A stretch of DNA of 64,000 bases from Stieleria marina (GTDB taxonomy: Bacteria > Planctomycetota > Planctomycetia > Pirellulales > Pirellulaceae). Both the position numbers and the translations under genes were made by a program. Where the stretch lies: NCBI GenBank assembly GCA_007741555.1, contig CP036526.1, positions 1,240,001 through 1,304,000 of the forward strand, written 5' to 3'. The notes beneath the pieces are model-generated. The model made no database searches, had not been told where the DNA came from, and was given only the letters and a program-made list of their open reading frames with translations. Below, one piece after another: positions 55,269 through 64,000 of the stretch (position 1 is the stretch's first letter; each line of letters starts with the position of its first letter).

Positions 55269-55727
55269 ATGCCAAGAATACGTCATCGAAGCTTTCAGAT
55301 ATATGACTTCTTGCAGGAAGCCAACGACGCGTTGGCATCAAAGTCAGCTCGCATCAACACCTATTCGCTTGACCCTGATTTGTGGAGGTTTCGACAACTT
55401 GATGTTCAGATTCGGCCAACTGGTGTGGCACACGTAACGTTCAAGCCAAGGGCAGACGTCGATTCAGATTCTGGCAGCGATGTCGAACTTGACTTTGCAA
55501 ACGATCTCGGACGCGATCTTGCCGACTTGGCTGACCTGTTGACCAACGGTAGTCGTGCCGTGTTGGACTTTGAGGGAGTCGAAACCTTCAACGCCGACGC
55601 AATCGCTAAGCTGAGCGACTTCAACGGCAAGCTGACTCACAAAGGCAGTCGATTTGTGTTGTGCAATCTTGGACCGACGACGCGTGATTCGTTTTTTCCA
55701 AACGCCCGCACCAAAGCCAACTCCTAA
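55269..55727 (+). CDS. STAS-domain protein
   Basis: 152 residues. The second half is a STAS domain (anti-sigma-factor-antagonist fold): VELDFANDLGRDLADLADLL, AVLDFEGVETFNADAIAKL, KGSRFVLCNLGPTTRDSFF. At the loop where SpoIIAA-type proteins have a phosphorylated Ser (D-S-S-G), this one reads FNADA, so classic phospho-switching seems lost. The first 60 residues (FQIYDFLQEANDALASK) are an added part. A SpoIIE-type phosphatase, the usual STAS partner, is 2 kb away beyond a sulfatase. Confidence 0.8.
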   Translation: MPRIRHRSFQIYDFLQEANDALASKSARINTYSLDPDLWRFRQLDVQIRPTGVAHVTFKPRADVDSDSGSDVELDFANDLGRDLADLADLLTNGSRAVLDFEGVETFNADAIAKLSDFNGKLTHKGSRFVLCNLGPTTRDSFFPNARTKANS

Positions 55728-55824
55728 TCGCTGACGAGTCGAAGCAGGCTGCCTGATCAGCAAGCCGATACGAAGAAGTTTGAAGGAGAGAACCGTCCAC
55801 GCTGTAGCTACCAAGAGGTCAAGT

Positions 55825-57588
55825 TTAGTTACGGGTTAGGACAACTTGGTGGGGGCCTTGAACCTGACCGCCGAAGTCCAGGTCGATTGAAAGTTTTAAC
55901 TCGCCTTCATCAATTTTGACACTCGCCGTGTGACCGCGTTGCTGCTTTGCCGTGATCGGAATCGTGGAAGTGACGTCACCAATCTTGATTGTTGCTTTCC
56001 CTGACGAAGAATCGTCGGAGGCAAGGATGATCTCAATCGTGTAGTTTCCGGCTTCGGGGTTTTCCAAGAGCCAGAATCCGTTGGAGCCTGCCGCCCAAGG
56101 TCTCCCTTGCGAGTGTCGCCAATCTTGACGGGTCAGTACCGTGACCGGTTCGTGTTCGGTTCCGATCACAATTCTTGGAGCTGCGTAGTTGTCCGGCCGA
56201 CTGGAACTGACATCGGTGAACCACGTTTTGTAGGCATTGCTCAAACGCTCTACGACCTTGGGATGACTGGCGGCAAGGTCCTTCTTCTGACGTGGATCTT
56301 GGCTTAGATCATACAGTTGTAACTTCGGCGGGCCGTCTAGTTTTTCCGTGCCGAAACCGCTTGGATGCACCAGTTTCCAGTTTTCTTCGTGCAATGCGAA
56401 ATGATTGAAAAGTTGTGGCACGTTGCCGCGATGTGACTGAAAAACTAACTGCCGTTTTGCCCACGTTGCTTGGTCTTGCGTCAGCAAAGGCAGGAAGCTC
56501 CGACCATCCAATTGGACTCCTGGCGGAACGTCGACTTCGCACGCATCTAGGATCGTTGGCAGGATGTCGATGTGAGCGCACATTGCCGCCGAGGTTTGGT
56601 CTTGAGACACTTTCGCTGGCCAATGGAACAGCAGCGGTGAGCGGATGCCTCCGTTGTCGACGTGTGTTTTCATGCCCCGCATGTCACCGACGAATCGCAT
56701 GGTGTTGGGGCCATTGTCATTGAGGTAGATGACGATCGTGTTTTGGCCGATTCCAAGTTGATCAAGCTTCTCAAAAAGCCGCCCGACGTTTTCGTCGATG
56801 TTAGTAATCATGGCGGCGATGCGGGCAAGTTTGTCGAACTCCTTTTGCTTTCGCTTCTCTGGGATTTTATTGACCAAGATCGGCGTGAAATCGACATTTC
56901 GGTATTCTTCGTAGAGCTTGGGTGGGACGTCATGAAATGGTCCGTGCGGAGCGTTGGTCGCGATGTAGGTGAAGAAGTTCTCGCCACGTCCCACGCTTTC
57001 GCCGATGAATTCCATCGCTGCATCGAAATAGATGTCGGTGCAGTAGCCCTTCATCTGAACTTCATCGCCGTTCTTCAATAGCGTTGGGTTGGTGTACTTT
57101 CCTTCGGCGCCAATCGGATCCGATGGTTGTCCGATTCCGCCACCGCGATGAACCAGACTGTCTTGAAATCCCTGGTCCATGGCTCGGAGCGGATAGTTGT
57201 CACCCATATGCCACTTGCCGTAGATGCCTGTGCGGTAGCCAGCGTCGCGCAGGAACTCCGCCATTGTGATTTCATTGGTGTCCATCATCGCACGACCGAC
57301 GTACGTGTCGACGCAGCGAGTTCGATAGTTGTATCGGCCGGTCATCAGACTGGCTCGCGTGGGGGCACAAACCGGGCTCACGTAAAAGTTGCTCAAGTAA
57401 CCACTGCGATCATGCATCGCATCCAGTTGTGGCGTGCGAATAATCTCATTGCCGACAAAGCCATAGTCGCCACCTCCTTGGTCATCACTCATAATGACAA
57501 CTACGTTGGGGCGTTCGGCCAGTGCATGCTGCGAACAGAAGGTCGCGACAAAAAGAACGACGAATGAAGCTTGGCGGAGATTCGACAT
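55825..57588 (-). CDS. secreted sulfatase (formylglycine type) with C-terminal domain
   Basis: 587 residues with a signal peptide (VVLFVATFCSQHALA). The N-terminal metal site is NVVVIMSDDQGGGDYG; the catalytic Cys74 that becomes formylglycine is in CAPTRASLMTGR, the correct CxPxR. Further sites are YGKWHMGDN and IYLNDNGPNT. The last 130 residues form a beta domain (NYTIEIILASDDSSSG) beyond the sulfatase core. Such enzymes release sulfate from marine sulfated polysaccharides; the specific sugar is unknown. Maturation needs an FGE enzyme not seen in the window. Confidence 0.95.
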   Translation of the reverse strand: MSNLRQASFVVLFVATFCSQHALAERPNVVVIMSDDQGGGDYGFVGNEIIRTPQLDAMHDRSGYLSNFYVSPVCAPTRASLMTGRYNYRTRCVDTYVGRAMMDTNEITMAEFLRDAGYRTGIYGKWHMGDNYPLRAMDQGFQDSLVHRGGGIGQPSDPIGAEGKYTNPTLLKNGDEVQMKGYCTDIYFDAAMEFIGESVGRGENFFTYIATNAPHGPFHDVPPKLYEEYRNVDFTPILVNKIPEKRKQKEFDKLARIAAMITNIDENVGRLFEKLDQLGIGQNTIVIYLNDNGPNTMRFVGDMRGMKTHVDNGGIRSPLLFHWPAKVSQDQTSAAMCAHIDILPTILDACEVDVPPGVQLDGRSFLPLLTQDQATWAKRQLVFQSHRGNVPQLFNHFALHEENWKLVHPSGFGTEKLDGPPKLQLYDLSQDPRQKKDLAASHPKVVERLSNAYKTWFTDVSSSRPDNYAAPRIVIGTEHEPVTVLTRQDWRHSQGRPWAAGSNGFWLLENPEAGNYTIEIILASDDSSSGKATIKIGDVTSTIPITAKQQRGHTASVKIDEGELKLSIDLDFGGQVQGPHQVVLTRN

Positions 57589-57745
57589 GGCAGAATTTCA
57601 AAGCAAGTTGCAGGCTGAAGAAAACCGGTTACCGGTTGTATTTCAAAGAAAGAATAACCCATCAAGCGTCACTGCTGGGACAGCCAGGTCTGCCGGCGAC
57701 TGCCATCTGCCAGCGTTTCGCACTACGCTCCAAGCCTCAGCCCAG

Positions 57746-58570
57746 CTAGTCAATGTTCGTCTTGTCCGCAACGTTTCGTAGCAAGCGAAAGGGCGCGAGC
57801 AAACTGTCCTTCAGCGGCGTCCCACTGCCATTAGCTTCGCACAGTAGGACCGTCATGTCGTCATGTTCCAGGTTGCAAGGATTCAATTCCCCGATCTGCC
57901 GAATCAGATCGGGGATCAGGTTGGCAGGTTCTCTGGTATCCAATTGGGAAACCAGCTGCAGGACTCCATCGCAACCGAGTGGTTCCCCGTCGCTATCTTC
58001 AGATTCGCTCAACGCGTCGCTGTAGCTAAGGACCATGTCGCCGGGTTGAAGCTGGATGTCTTGTTGGAAATACGCTGCGTCATCGCAAACACCCCAGGGA
58101 ATGTCAGCGATGACGCCGGCGCGTTCTTCGCCGTCTGAAAGTTCGCTCCAGACACCCGATGCCTGGCGGTACAAAAACGGCGGTGGATGCCCGGCATTGC
58201 AAAGTGAGTAAGTTCGCGTGGGCGCAAAGAATGTGCTGACCAACGCCGTCGCAAATTCACTGGTCTTATTCAGCTGAGCGAACTGCTCATTCATCCCTGT
58301 GACAAGCCGGGATTGGCGAACGTAATTGACGTTGCGCCGCATGAGATCCCGAAGCCCGATCGCAATTTTGGAGACCGCTTCGCCATGACCGCTCACATCT
58401 GCCAGCAAGATTCGCGAAACTCGCCCCGACGCACAAGAAGAGAGGAAGTAGACATCGCCCCCGGAATCGGATCCCGGATAGGGCTTCGAGAAGGCCCAAA
58501 TGCGCAGGCCTGGCGTTTCGATGGTGCGATCGACAGCCTGGTTTCCGCCCCAGACTTCCATGCACTGCAT
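57746..58570 (-). CDS. SpoIIE-type PP2C phosphatase
   Basis: 274 residues from ATG 58570 (a TTG at 58594 is possible). PP2C/SpoIIE motifs: GGDVYFLSSC, LLADVSGHGEAVSKIAIGLR, LCNAGHPPPFLY, GDMVLSYSDALSESED and HDDMTVLLCEA with metal Asp residues. These phosphatases act on phosphorylated STAS proteins in partner-switching control. No sensor domain precedes it. It is divergent from the second sulfatase across 245 bp that contains a strong hairpin. Confidence 0.93.
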   Translation of the reverse strand: MQCMEVWGGNQAVDRTIETPGLRIWAFSKPYPGSDSGGDVYFLSSCASGRVSRILLADVSGHGEAVSKIAIGLRDLMRRNVNYVRQSRLVTGMNEQFAQLNKTSEFATALVSTFFAPTRTYSLCNAGHPPPFLYRQASGVWSELSDGEERAGVIADIPWGVCDDAAYFQQDIQLQPGDMVLSYSDALSESEDSDGEPLGCDGVLQLVSQLDTREPANLIPDLIRQIGELNPCNLEHDDMTVLLCEANGSGTPLKDSLLAPFRLLRNVADKTNID

Positions 58571-58693
58571 TCGTTCGGGGCTGACAGGGTTCAATGGGAG
58601 ATTCGCAATCGTAACGAGGAATTAAAGTGCCATGACTAGCGGCGACTAAGGACTATTGCGCTGTGACAAGTCGGCATTGGTAAAGCGTGAAAG

Positions 58694-58730
58694 GCCACCT
58701 GTGGTGCAACTTTCAAGGTGTTGCGGTGGC
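58694..58730. promoter_or_regulatory. hairpin between divergent phosphatase and sulfatase genes
   Basis: GCCACC (58694-58699) pairs with GGTGGC (58725-58730) and GCAAC (58706-58710) with GTTGC (58720-58724), giving an 11-bp interrupted stem with a 6-nt bulge. It lies between two divergent starts, so operator or leader structure is possible. Confidence 0.4.
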
Positions 58731-58815
58731 GAGCATCTGCAGAATCGATCCTGTGTAGCAAAGTCTCTTTCGTTCGCGTGACTTCTGAACTCTAGGATCG
58801 ACTAAAATAACGTTC

Positions 58816-60183
58816 ATGAAAATTGCTTACCAATCATTCCTGTTGCTCACTGTCGCTTGGGTGACCGCCGGAAACGCAGACGAATCGACCCCACCCAACA
58901 TACTCTTCATTTTTGCAGACGACGTCGGGCAAGAAGCATTGGAGTGCTATGGAGGTCAGTCTTACTCGACTCCTCACCTGAATGAACTCGCGCGGACGGG
59001 GATGACGTTTAATCAGACCTACAGCATGCCGGTTTGCCATCCCTCGCGATTGACTTTGATGTCAGGGAAATATCCGTTCCGTTTTGGCAAGGTCAGTTGG
59101 GGAGACTATCCGGCAAAAGCCGAAGCCCAGACGTTCTCCAGTCTTCTCCAACACGCTGGATACAAAACGGGTATCGCGGGCAAATGGCAGCTTTGTTTGT
59201 TGGCGGACGACCCACTGCATCCACAGCGAATGGGATTTGACCACTGGGATCTATTTGGCTGGCACGAAGGTCCACGCTACTACGACCCGATGATCTATCG
59301 AAATGGAAAGGTGCGAATAGACACGAAGGGTTTCTACGGTCCGGATCTTTATGTGCAAAGCGTGATCGATTTTATCAAGACGAATCGAGAGCAGCCTTTC
59401 CTGGCTTACTACTCCATGGCCGTCGCCCACGAAGTGACCGATGACTTGACGCCGCCGGTCCCGCACGGCCCGCTGGGGCGTTACGACAACTACGCCGAAA
59501 TGGTCGCAGAAACGGATCGCAACGTTGGTCGGCTAGTAGCTGCTTTGGATGCGCTGGAGCTGAGACAAAAGACACTGATTCTGTTTGTGGCAGACAATGG
59601 AACGCCGCCGGAGATTATCATCCGCGCCGAAGGCCAGGAGCTGATCAAGGTGCCCGTCGTATCGCGTCGCAACGGACAAGACGTTCCGGGAGGAAAGAAG
59701 CAGTTGACGGATGCCGGAACCAACGTGCCGATGATCGCCAATTGGTCTGGCACAATCAAACCGGGGCAAGTCGTCGACGATCTAGTGGACTTCAGCGATT
59801 TCTTGCCGACATTCATGGACTTGGCGGGACAACCGCTTCCCGACGGTCTTGAACTAGACGGCGTCAGTTTTGCCAATCGACTACGAGGAACAGGTTCTTC
59901 GACACGATCATTTGCCTACTGCGAGGAAGCCGTATTGCCCAAGCCGGGTGGCGTAGAACCTGATGGAGAAAGTTCAGGCCTGCGATGGGTGCGAACCCAG
60001 GACTGGAAGCTTTACAACGATGGACGACTTTATCACATGGCCGAAGATCCGCTGGAGCAGTATCTGTTGACGGCAGCACACGATGACGAGCGGCGGACAG
60101 CGATCCGCAGTCAGCTGCAAGGGACTTTAAATGACTTGGGCAAACCTGCCGCGGACCAGTTACCAATCCGGGCTCAGGACTGA
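58816..60183 (+). CDS. secreted sulfatase (formylglycine type)
   Basis: 455 residues with a signal peptide ([13 protein letters not shown]). Metal site [16 protein letters not shown]; Cys74 in [14 protein letters not shown] gives CxPSR, the classic formylglycine motif; further sites [10 protein letters not shown] and LFVADNGTP. It lacks the extra C-terminal domain of the neighbouring sulfatase and ends like standard members ([11 protein letters not shown]). Distinct substrate from its neighbour is likely. Single gene, divergent from the SpoIIE phosphatase. Confidence 0.95.
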   Translation: MKIAYQSFLLLTVAWVTAGNADESTPPNILFIFADDVGQEALECYGGQSYSTPHLNELARTGMTFNQTYSMPVCHPSRLTLMSGKYPFRFGKVSWGDYPAKAEAQTFSSLLQHAGYKTGIAGKWQLCLLADDPLHPQRMGFDHWDLFGWHEGPRYYDPMIYRNGKVRIDTKGFYGPDLYVQSVIDFIKTNREQPFLAYYSMAVAHEVTDDLTPPVPHGPLGRYDNYAEMVAETDRNVGRLVAALDALELRQKTLILFVADNGTPPEIIIRAEGQELIKVPVVSRRNGQDVPGGKKQLTDAGTNVPMIANWSGTIKPGQVVDDLVDFSDFLPTFMDLAGQPLPDGLELDGVSFANRLRGTGSSTRSFAYCEEAVLPKPGGVEPDGESSGLRWVRTQDWKLYNDGRLYHMAEDPLEQYLLTAAHDDERRTAIRSQLQGTLNDLGKPAADQLPIRAQD

Positions 60184-60213
60184 CTCTGTCCCGATCGATC
60201 ACTGTTCTAGCGG

Positions 60214-61497
60214 TTACCAAGTCACTTCGGTGCCGACGGTGACACCGGCAAAGGAAAGTGAATCGTCCATTGGGCTGTCGCCGGCAACGCCTCTGTCGGT
60301 TCCGGTAAAGACGGCAGTCGGATTGGGACCGCCGACGTTGGTGAACGTCTGAGTCTCGAACGCAACCGTCAACGCAAGCCAATCCGTGGCCGCCAAGCGA
60401 ACGCCCAGTTGGATCTCCGCGTTGCCAGAAAGTGTGTCGGCTCCATCGCTGGATAGTCGGACATCATCACTTCCGATTGCCTGCAGAGAATCGTTTGCGT
60501 CATCGTAAACCGAGAACTCTTTGTGACCGAACAAAAGTGATCCACGGAGATTTGCGAAGATGGCCAGTCGACTGACTCCTAGGTCGTGTTGTAAACGCAT
60601 CGCAGCCGTCGGGCCAACGCCTCGAAACGAAGAGTCGGCTCGGACGCTCCCGACGTCGGTCGCAGCTCGGTAACCTTGCGCCGCCTTGGCGTACCGGATT
60701 CCTGCATAGATATCCAAAGGCGCCGCAATGTGACGTTGTAGTTCCCAGTCGATCACGTCGGTGCGAATGCTGCTTTGAAAGTGGCCGTCTTCGATGGAGC
60801 CCAATCCGACGGTGATATCGCCATCTTCTACCAAGTAGCCCACTCTGCCATCATTTCCCGTTGGAATCAGGCCATTGTCATTGTTGGCCAGGAAAGATTT
60901 GCTGTGGCGAAATTGCCAGTAGCGAACACGCCAGCCAAGTGTATCGTTTGACGTTTCATGACCGAATTGCACTCGAGGGCTGTGCTGAATTTTCCACGGA
61001 AACGCCACGTGAGCGTACCCGTCGTCCGTCTGCACAATTACTCCGGTCAAGTTTTCCTGCATCGGTTGCACAATGACACTTTCGTACGTCGAAAACCACC
61101 TGGATTTGCGATTGGCAGCAGACCTTGGTGACGACATTCGCAGCTGCGAATTAAGTGAGGCAATTTGAGTTTCTTGGGACTGCAATCGGTTTTGCATGTT
61201 TTCGATTGCGATCAAGAAATCGGCCTTCGCAGCCATGGTGGTCGTGTGGTCGGTTGTCATCACCACATCAGCTGGAGATTCGTCATCGTAAGAGACCGGT
61301 TCGACGAACGACGGTGCCTGATTGATCTCGGGAAGACTGTCAAACTTGAAGGGGGCGTTCGCCGGAATCTGAGCGTTTGCTGAGGAATGAAATAGAGTCA
61401 CTGCCGCGACGATCGCGCTGAGCAACCCACCTAGCGTTGGCAGCCGACGTTTTGATCCGCGAACGTGCAGCAGAGCTTGGGGATTGCGTGACAACAT
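60214..61497 (-). CDS. putative outer-membrane beta-barrel protein
   Basis: 427 residues from ATG 61497 with a signal peptide (LSAIVAAVTLFHSSANAQ). A short coiled coil follows (ENMQNRLQSQETQIASLNSQL), then about 300 residues of alternating beta strands (GWRVRYWQFRHS, APLDIYAGIRYAKAAQGY, VSRLAIFANLRGSLLFG, LGVRLAATDWLALTVAFE) ending in TVGTEVTW. The terminal aromatic residue and strand pattern fit an outer-membrane barrel, like Lpg1974-type proteins of planctomycetes. Coiled coil plus barrel suggests anchoring to the wall or inner membrane. Family assignment is moderate. Confidence 0.7.
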   Translation of the reverse strand: MLSRNPQALLHVRGSKRRLPTLGGLLSAIVAAVTLFHSSANAQIPANAPFKFDSLPEINQAPSFVEPVSYDDESPADVVMTTDHTTTMAAKADFLIAIENMQNRLQSQETQIASLNSQLRMSSPRSAANRKSRWFSTYESVIVQPMQENLTGVIVQTDDGYAHVAFPWKIQHSPRVQFGHETSNDTLGWRVRYWQFRHSKSFLANNDNGLIPTGNDGRVGYLVEDGDITVGLGSIEDGHFQSSIRTDVIDWELQRHIAAPLDIYAGIRYAKAAQGYRAATDVGSVRADSSFRGVGPTAAMRLQHDLGVSRLAIFANLRGSLLFGHKEFSVYDDANDSLQAIGSDDVRLSSDGADTLSGNAEIQLGVRLAATDWLALTVAFETQTFTNVGGPNPTAVFTGTDRGVAGDSPMDDSLSFAGVTVGTEVTW

Positions 61498-61946
61498 GTT
61501 GATAAACCTAGGACCGTATTTAAATGCTATAGCGGAGGGACCAAACACTTGCTATTTCAGCGGTGTTCATATGTCACTCATTTGATTCCTGACTGGGAGT
61601 TTGCGTTGCCGCGAAACACGTGTCAGTGAAAGTCATGCAAAGGAAACGCTGTGTTTTGAACTGAATGCGAGCCCGGTAATAACAGGGTGACGAACGCGTT
61701 CATGCATGCCGTTTAACAAAGGAAGCTGCTTCTCGATAGACCACTTCGCAATCTGCATTTTTGCAAGTTTCATAGTGAAACTCTCTATCAGGCTGCGCCG
61801 TGAAACTCTATTTAACAACGAACTATCTTTCGGTTGATTTATTTCAATTTCGGCTCAAGTCGAAATGAAAGGTCCATCGATGAGCGTTTGCCGATCGCAA
61901 ACGCCAAGACTGAATTGACCCGAATGGATTTGGGACGTTGTTGGTT
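61498..61946. other. intergenic region with repeats and hairpin
   Basis: No gene is supported. GTGAAACTCT occurs at 61775 and 61800, 25 bp apart. An AT-rich stem TTTCAATTTCG / CGAAATGAAA (61842-61852 and 61861-61870) lies about 77 nt before the next gene. These may be regulatory sites for the divergent surface-protein genes. Confidence 0.45.
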
Positions 61947-64000
61947 ATGAAGTTTGAATCGCTGGTCACACAAGTACGTCGCAAGTATGGGCTCTCGAAG
62001 TCAAGTCGTTTGTCGAAAGGAAAGCGAGGCCGCCACGGGAATCGTGTTTCGGGACGACGTTCCACGTTCGAATCACTTGAACTGCGTCGTCTGTTAGCTG
62101 CCGAAGTCACGATGGCTGCAAACACTTTGGTCGTGACGGATCAAACCGGCAGCGATGACAAATTGTCAATCGAATCCGTTGGCGACAACTTCCTGATTTC
62201 CAACAACAGTCCTCTGACGTTGGCTGGTTTGGTCGATGCCGATTCAAACCCCAATTCGGTCACCGTAGCCAAGGACTTGATTGCTGGGATTCACGTTCGG
62301 GCGTCCGGTGGCGATGACACCATCACGCTTGGCAACATTGGCGACACCTCGATCGCCATTGATGGTGGTGACGGAAATGACATGCTGGTTGGGCCAGGCG
62401 TCGATAGCAGTTGGACTATCAATGGAACCAACGCGGGCTATGTCGCAGGTGTCAGTTTTACCAGCATGGAGAACTTGACGGGCGCGGCTGGCAACGAAGA
62501 CACGTTCAGTTTCACTGCGACGGGTTCCTTGAGCGGGATCGTCGAAGGTGGCGACGGTGGTTTTGACGTGATCGCGGCCTCGACGGGCGGTTTTAATTCT
62601 CTCATCTACACGTACACCGGTCCTCAATCGGGCAGCATCGAACGCGATGGTAACGTCATCAACTATGACGGTTTTGAACCGGTCGTACCTGGTGGGCCTC
62701 TTGATGGATCCGCGTCCAACATTACTTTCAATTTTGCGGGGGCGCACAACATCGAATTGTCGCACGTTGCTGGCACCACGGGCGCTAACGCGACCTACCG
62801 CTTAGCCAGTCTGGATAGCCCAGGGACATTCGAACAAACGGATTTCATTGTGAATTCGTCGGTAACCGGCGTGACGATCAATCTGGGAACAGGCGACGAC
62901 TACTTTATGTTCGGCGACATGGGAGCGGACGCTTCCGTATTGAGCAAGTTCACAATCAATGCAGATTCGGCAACTGCCTCCAGCGGCGATACGATCAAAG
63001 GGCCCGACGTCGCGTCGACCTGGAGCATCGGTGCAGCGAACACCGGCAGCGTCAATGGAGTCAGCATTTCGGGGTTTGATACTCTTATCGGCGGTGATGC
63101 TGGGAACGCGATTGCTGTGACTCCCGGCGTTGGCACACCGGCAATTGAAATTCAGGGCGGCAGCGGGCAGGATGATTTAGTCATCGATGCCAGCGAAAAC
63201 GTTGTCTCCAGCGGCGCAGGCAGCGTGACGGTCGGTGGTTTTGCATCGATCGGGTTTGATTCCTCCATCGACACGGTCAGTGCGTCGGACTGGCGTTTCA
63301 GTGCCACCAATCAGGCGGATTTGTTCAGTGGTCTCGGCGAGCTTGCTTCGTTTGCAGACAGTCTTGAAACGACTGGCAGATTTAACACGTCTGTCCCGTT
63401 GGCGGGCAACGGCGGCGCCGATGCCGACACACCGCTTACTTTTGGGGACCTGTCCGATCCAGGCGGAGTCTTGCAAGCGCTTAAAGACAACTTGCAAGCT
63501 TCTAGTTTCGGAACAACTCCCCTAGCGTCTCAAGTCGTCAGCTTTCTGTTGGGGCAGTCAGCGGGGGCTACCGCGGCGGTGCAATTGGACATCAGCCAAT
63601 CCGGTGCGCAGACGATCCAGGTTGACACTCGGTTTGATGCAACACGCACAAGCACCATTGGCTTGGCAAATCAAGAACGGCTGGAACTGCAAGGATTGTT
63701 CTTTGCTGATGATGCGTCTTTTGATTTGACTGCCAGTACAACATTTGATTTTTCGTTCGGTTTTGAACAAAACGCGTTCTTCGTCGATTTTGATAGTGAC
63801 CAGTTCGACGTGTCGATTACGGAGACCGCTGTCGCCGTTGATTCAAAGCAGCTTGGCATTGGTGTCTTGGGCACGACGATCGATAGCGGTGCGTCATTCG
63901 ACTTGGATGCGGATCTGCAGGTCACCATCGAAAACCAGGGCGCAAACGGAAGTCGTTTGAGTCTTAGCGAATTGCAGAATGATCCAGTCGATGATTTGGC
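61947..64000 (+). CDS. LEPR-XLL type large surface protein (3' end beyond window)
   Basis: ATG 61947 opens a frame with no stop to the end of the window, at least 684 residues. The N terminus is basic, then FESLELRRLLAAE (41-53) matches the planctomycete LEPR-XLL signature found at the start of giant exported proteins. The rest is Asp/Gly/Thr/Ser-rich beta repeat sequence, including an RTX-like calcium site GGDGNDMLVGPG (about 138-149) and degenerate ones (IVEGGDGGFDVI, IQGGSGQDDLVIDA). Probably a calcium-binding adhesin or matrix protein. Full size and C-terminal domains are unknown. Confidence 0.85.
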   Translation, partial: MKFESLVTQVRRKYGLSKSSRLSKGKRGRHGNRVSGRRSTFESLELRRLLAAEVTMAANTLVVTDQTGSDDKLSIESVGDNFLISNNSPLTLAGLVDADSNPNSVTVAKDLIAGIHVRASGGDDTITLGNIGDTSIAIDGGDGNDMLVGPGVDSSWTINGTNAGYVAGVSFTSMENLTGAAGNEDTFSFTATGSLSGIVEGGDGGFDVIAASTGGFNSLIYTYTGPQSGSIERDGNVINYDGFEPVVPGGPLDGSASNITFNFAGAHNIELSHVAGTTGANATYRLASLDSPGTFEQTDFIVNSSVTGVTINLGTGDDYFMFGDMGADASVLSKFTINADSATASSGDTIKGPDVASTWSIGAANTGSVNGVSISGFDTLIGGDAGNAIAVTPGVGTPAIEIQGGSGQDDLVIDASENVVSSGAGSVTVGGFASIGFDSSIDTVSASDWRFSATNQADLFSGLGELASFADSLETTGRFNTSVPLAGNGGADADTPLTFGDLSDPGGVLQALKDNLQASSFGTTPLASQVVSFLLGQSAGATAAVQLDISQSGAQTIQVDTRFDATRTSTIGLANQERLELQGLFFADDASFDLTASTTFDFSFGFEQNAFFVDFDSDQFDVSITETAVAVDSKQLGIGVLGTTIDSGASFDLDADLQVTIENQGANGSRLSLSELQNDPVDDL

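Noticed and set aside
55057-55341. 94-aa minus-strand frame overlapping the STAS gene start
   Set aside because: No similarity or ribosome site, and it overlaps the better supported STAS gene.
61633-61818. 61-aa minus-strand frame in the last intergenic region
   Set aside because: No ribosome site or family; composition looks random.
1-64000. CRISPR array, tRNA, rRNA, insertion sequence or prophage
   Set aside because: None was found: no spaced repeat array, no cloverleaf or T-loop pattern, no transposase or phage gene.

Overview
The window looks like the chromosome of a planctomycete of the Pirellulaceae (Rhodopirellula-like). This rests on lineage-typical families: a DUF1592-type cytochrome protein paired with a DUF1552 protein, two exported sulfatases, a TIGR03000 GSSGG-repeat protein, a PEP-CTERM protein, a protein with a LEPR-XLL-like N terminus, HTTM proteins, and many short mixed-strand transcription units with GTG/TTG starts. 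No rRNA, tRNA, CRISPR array, phage or insertion sequence was seen. The region reads as ordinary core chromosome with lineage-specific surface and exported genes.

Layout. 0-5 kb: DUF420 membrane protein (cut by the window edge) and its upstream partner, scpB with an extreme acidic tail, then comEC, a HemX/CcsA-like protein and hemA on the minus strand. 7.7-14.4 kb: secreted prolyl oligopeptidase and the DUF1592/DUF1552 pair. 14.5-19.7 kb: TrkA-C membrane protein, then a two-gene sugar-activation cassette whose second gene fuses a fucokinase-like GHMP kinase to a sugar-1-phosphate nucleotidyltransferase. 19.7-28.2 kb: a very large lipoprotein, small hypotheticals, trpA, a degenerate phosphoglucose-isomerase-like gene divergent from gpmI. 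28.2-36.4 kb: an HTTM two-gene unit, the GSSGG repeat protein, an exported PCMT-like methyltransferase, Ppx/GppA, and a bile-acid-symporter-family transporter. 36.7-41.1 kb: a cytochrome-oxidase maturation cluster (di-heme cytochrome c, 57-aa membrane protein, ctaA, ctaB, SCO). 41.2-49.2 kb: thpR, YheT-like hydrolase, PEP-CTERM protein, ferredoxin, SWIM/SNF2 helicase, recA with a clear terminator. 49.2-54.3 kb: floA and an overlapping partner, a Tat-exported unknown, and a cytidylyltransferase / CDP-alcohol phosphatidyltransferase / YheU-like gene set. 55.3-64 kb: STAS protein, two sulfatases, a SpoIIE-type phosphatase, an outer-membrane-barrel candidate, and the start of a large LEPR-XLL surface protein that runs off the window.

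How genes work together. Heme supply and handling (hemA, HemX/CcsA-like, ctaA, ctaB, SCO, DUF420, cytochrome c) recur, although no oxidase subunit lies here. Sugar-phosphate metabolism is represented by gpmI, a Pgi-like protein and the kinase/pyrophosphorylase cassette. Envelope and exported functions dominate the lineage-specific part. The most unusual items are the kinase-pyrophosphorylase fusion with its atypical GalU-like partner, the putative lipid-head-group set at 52.6-54.3 kb, the catalytically altered Pgi homologue and the acidic tail of ScpB. All functional calls come from reading motifs; no database search was run.
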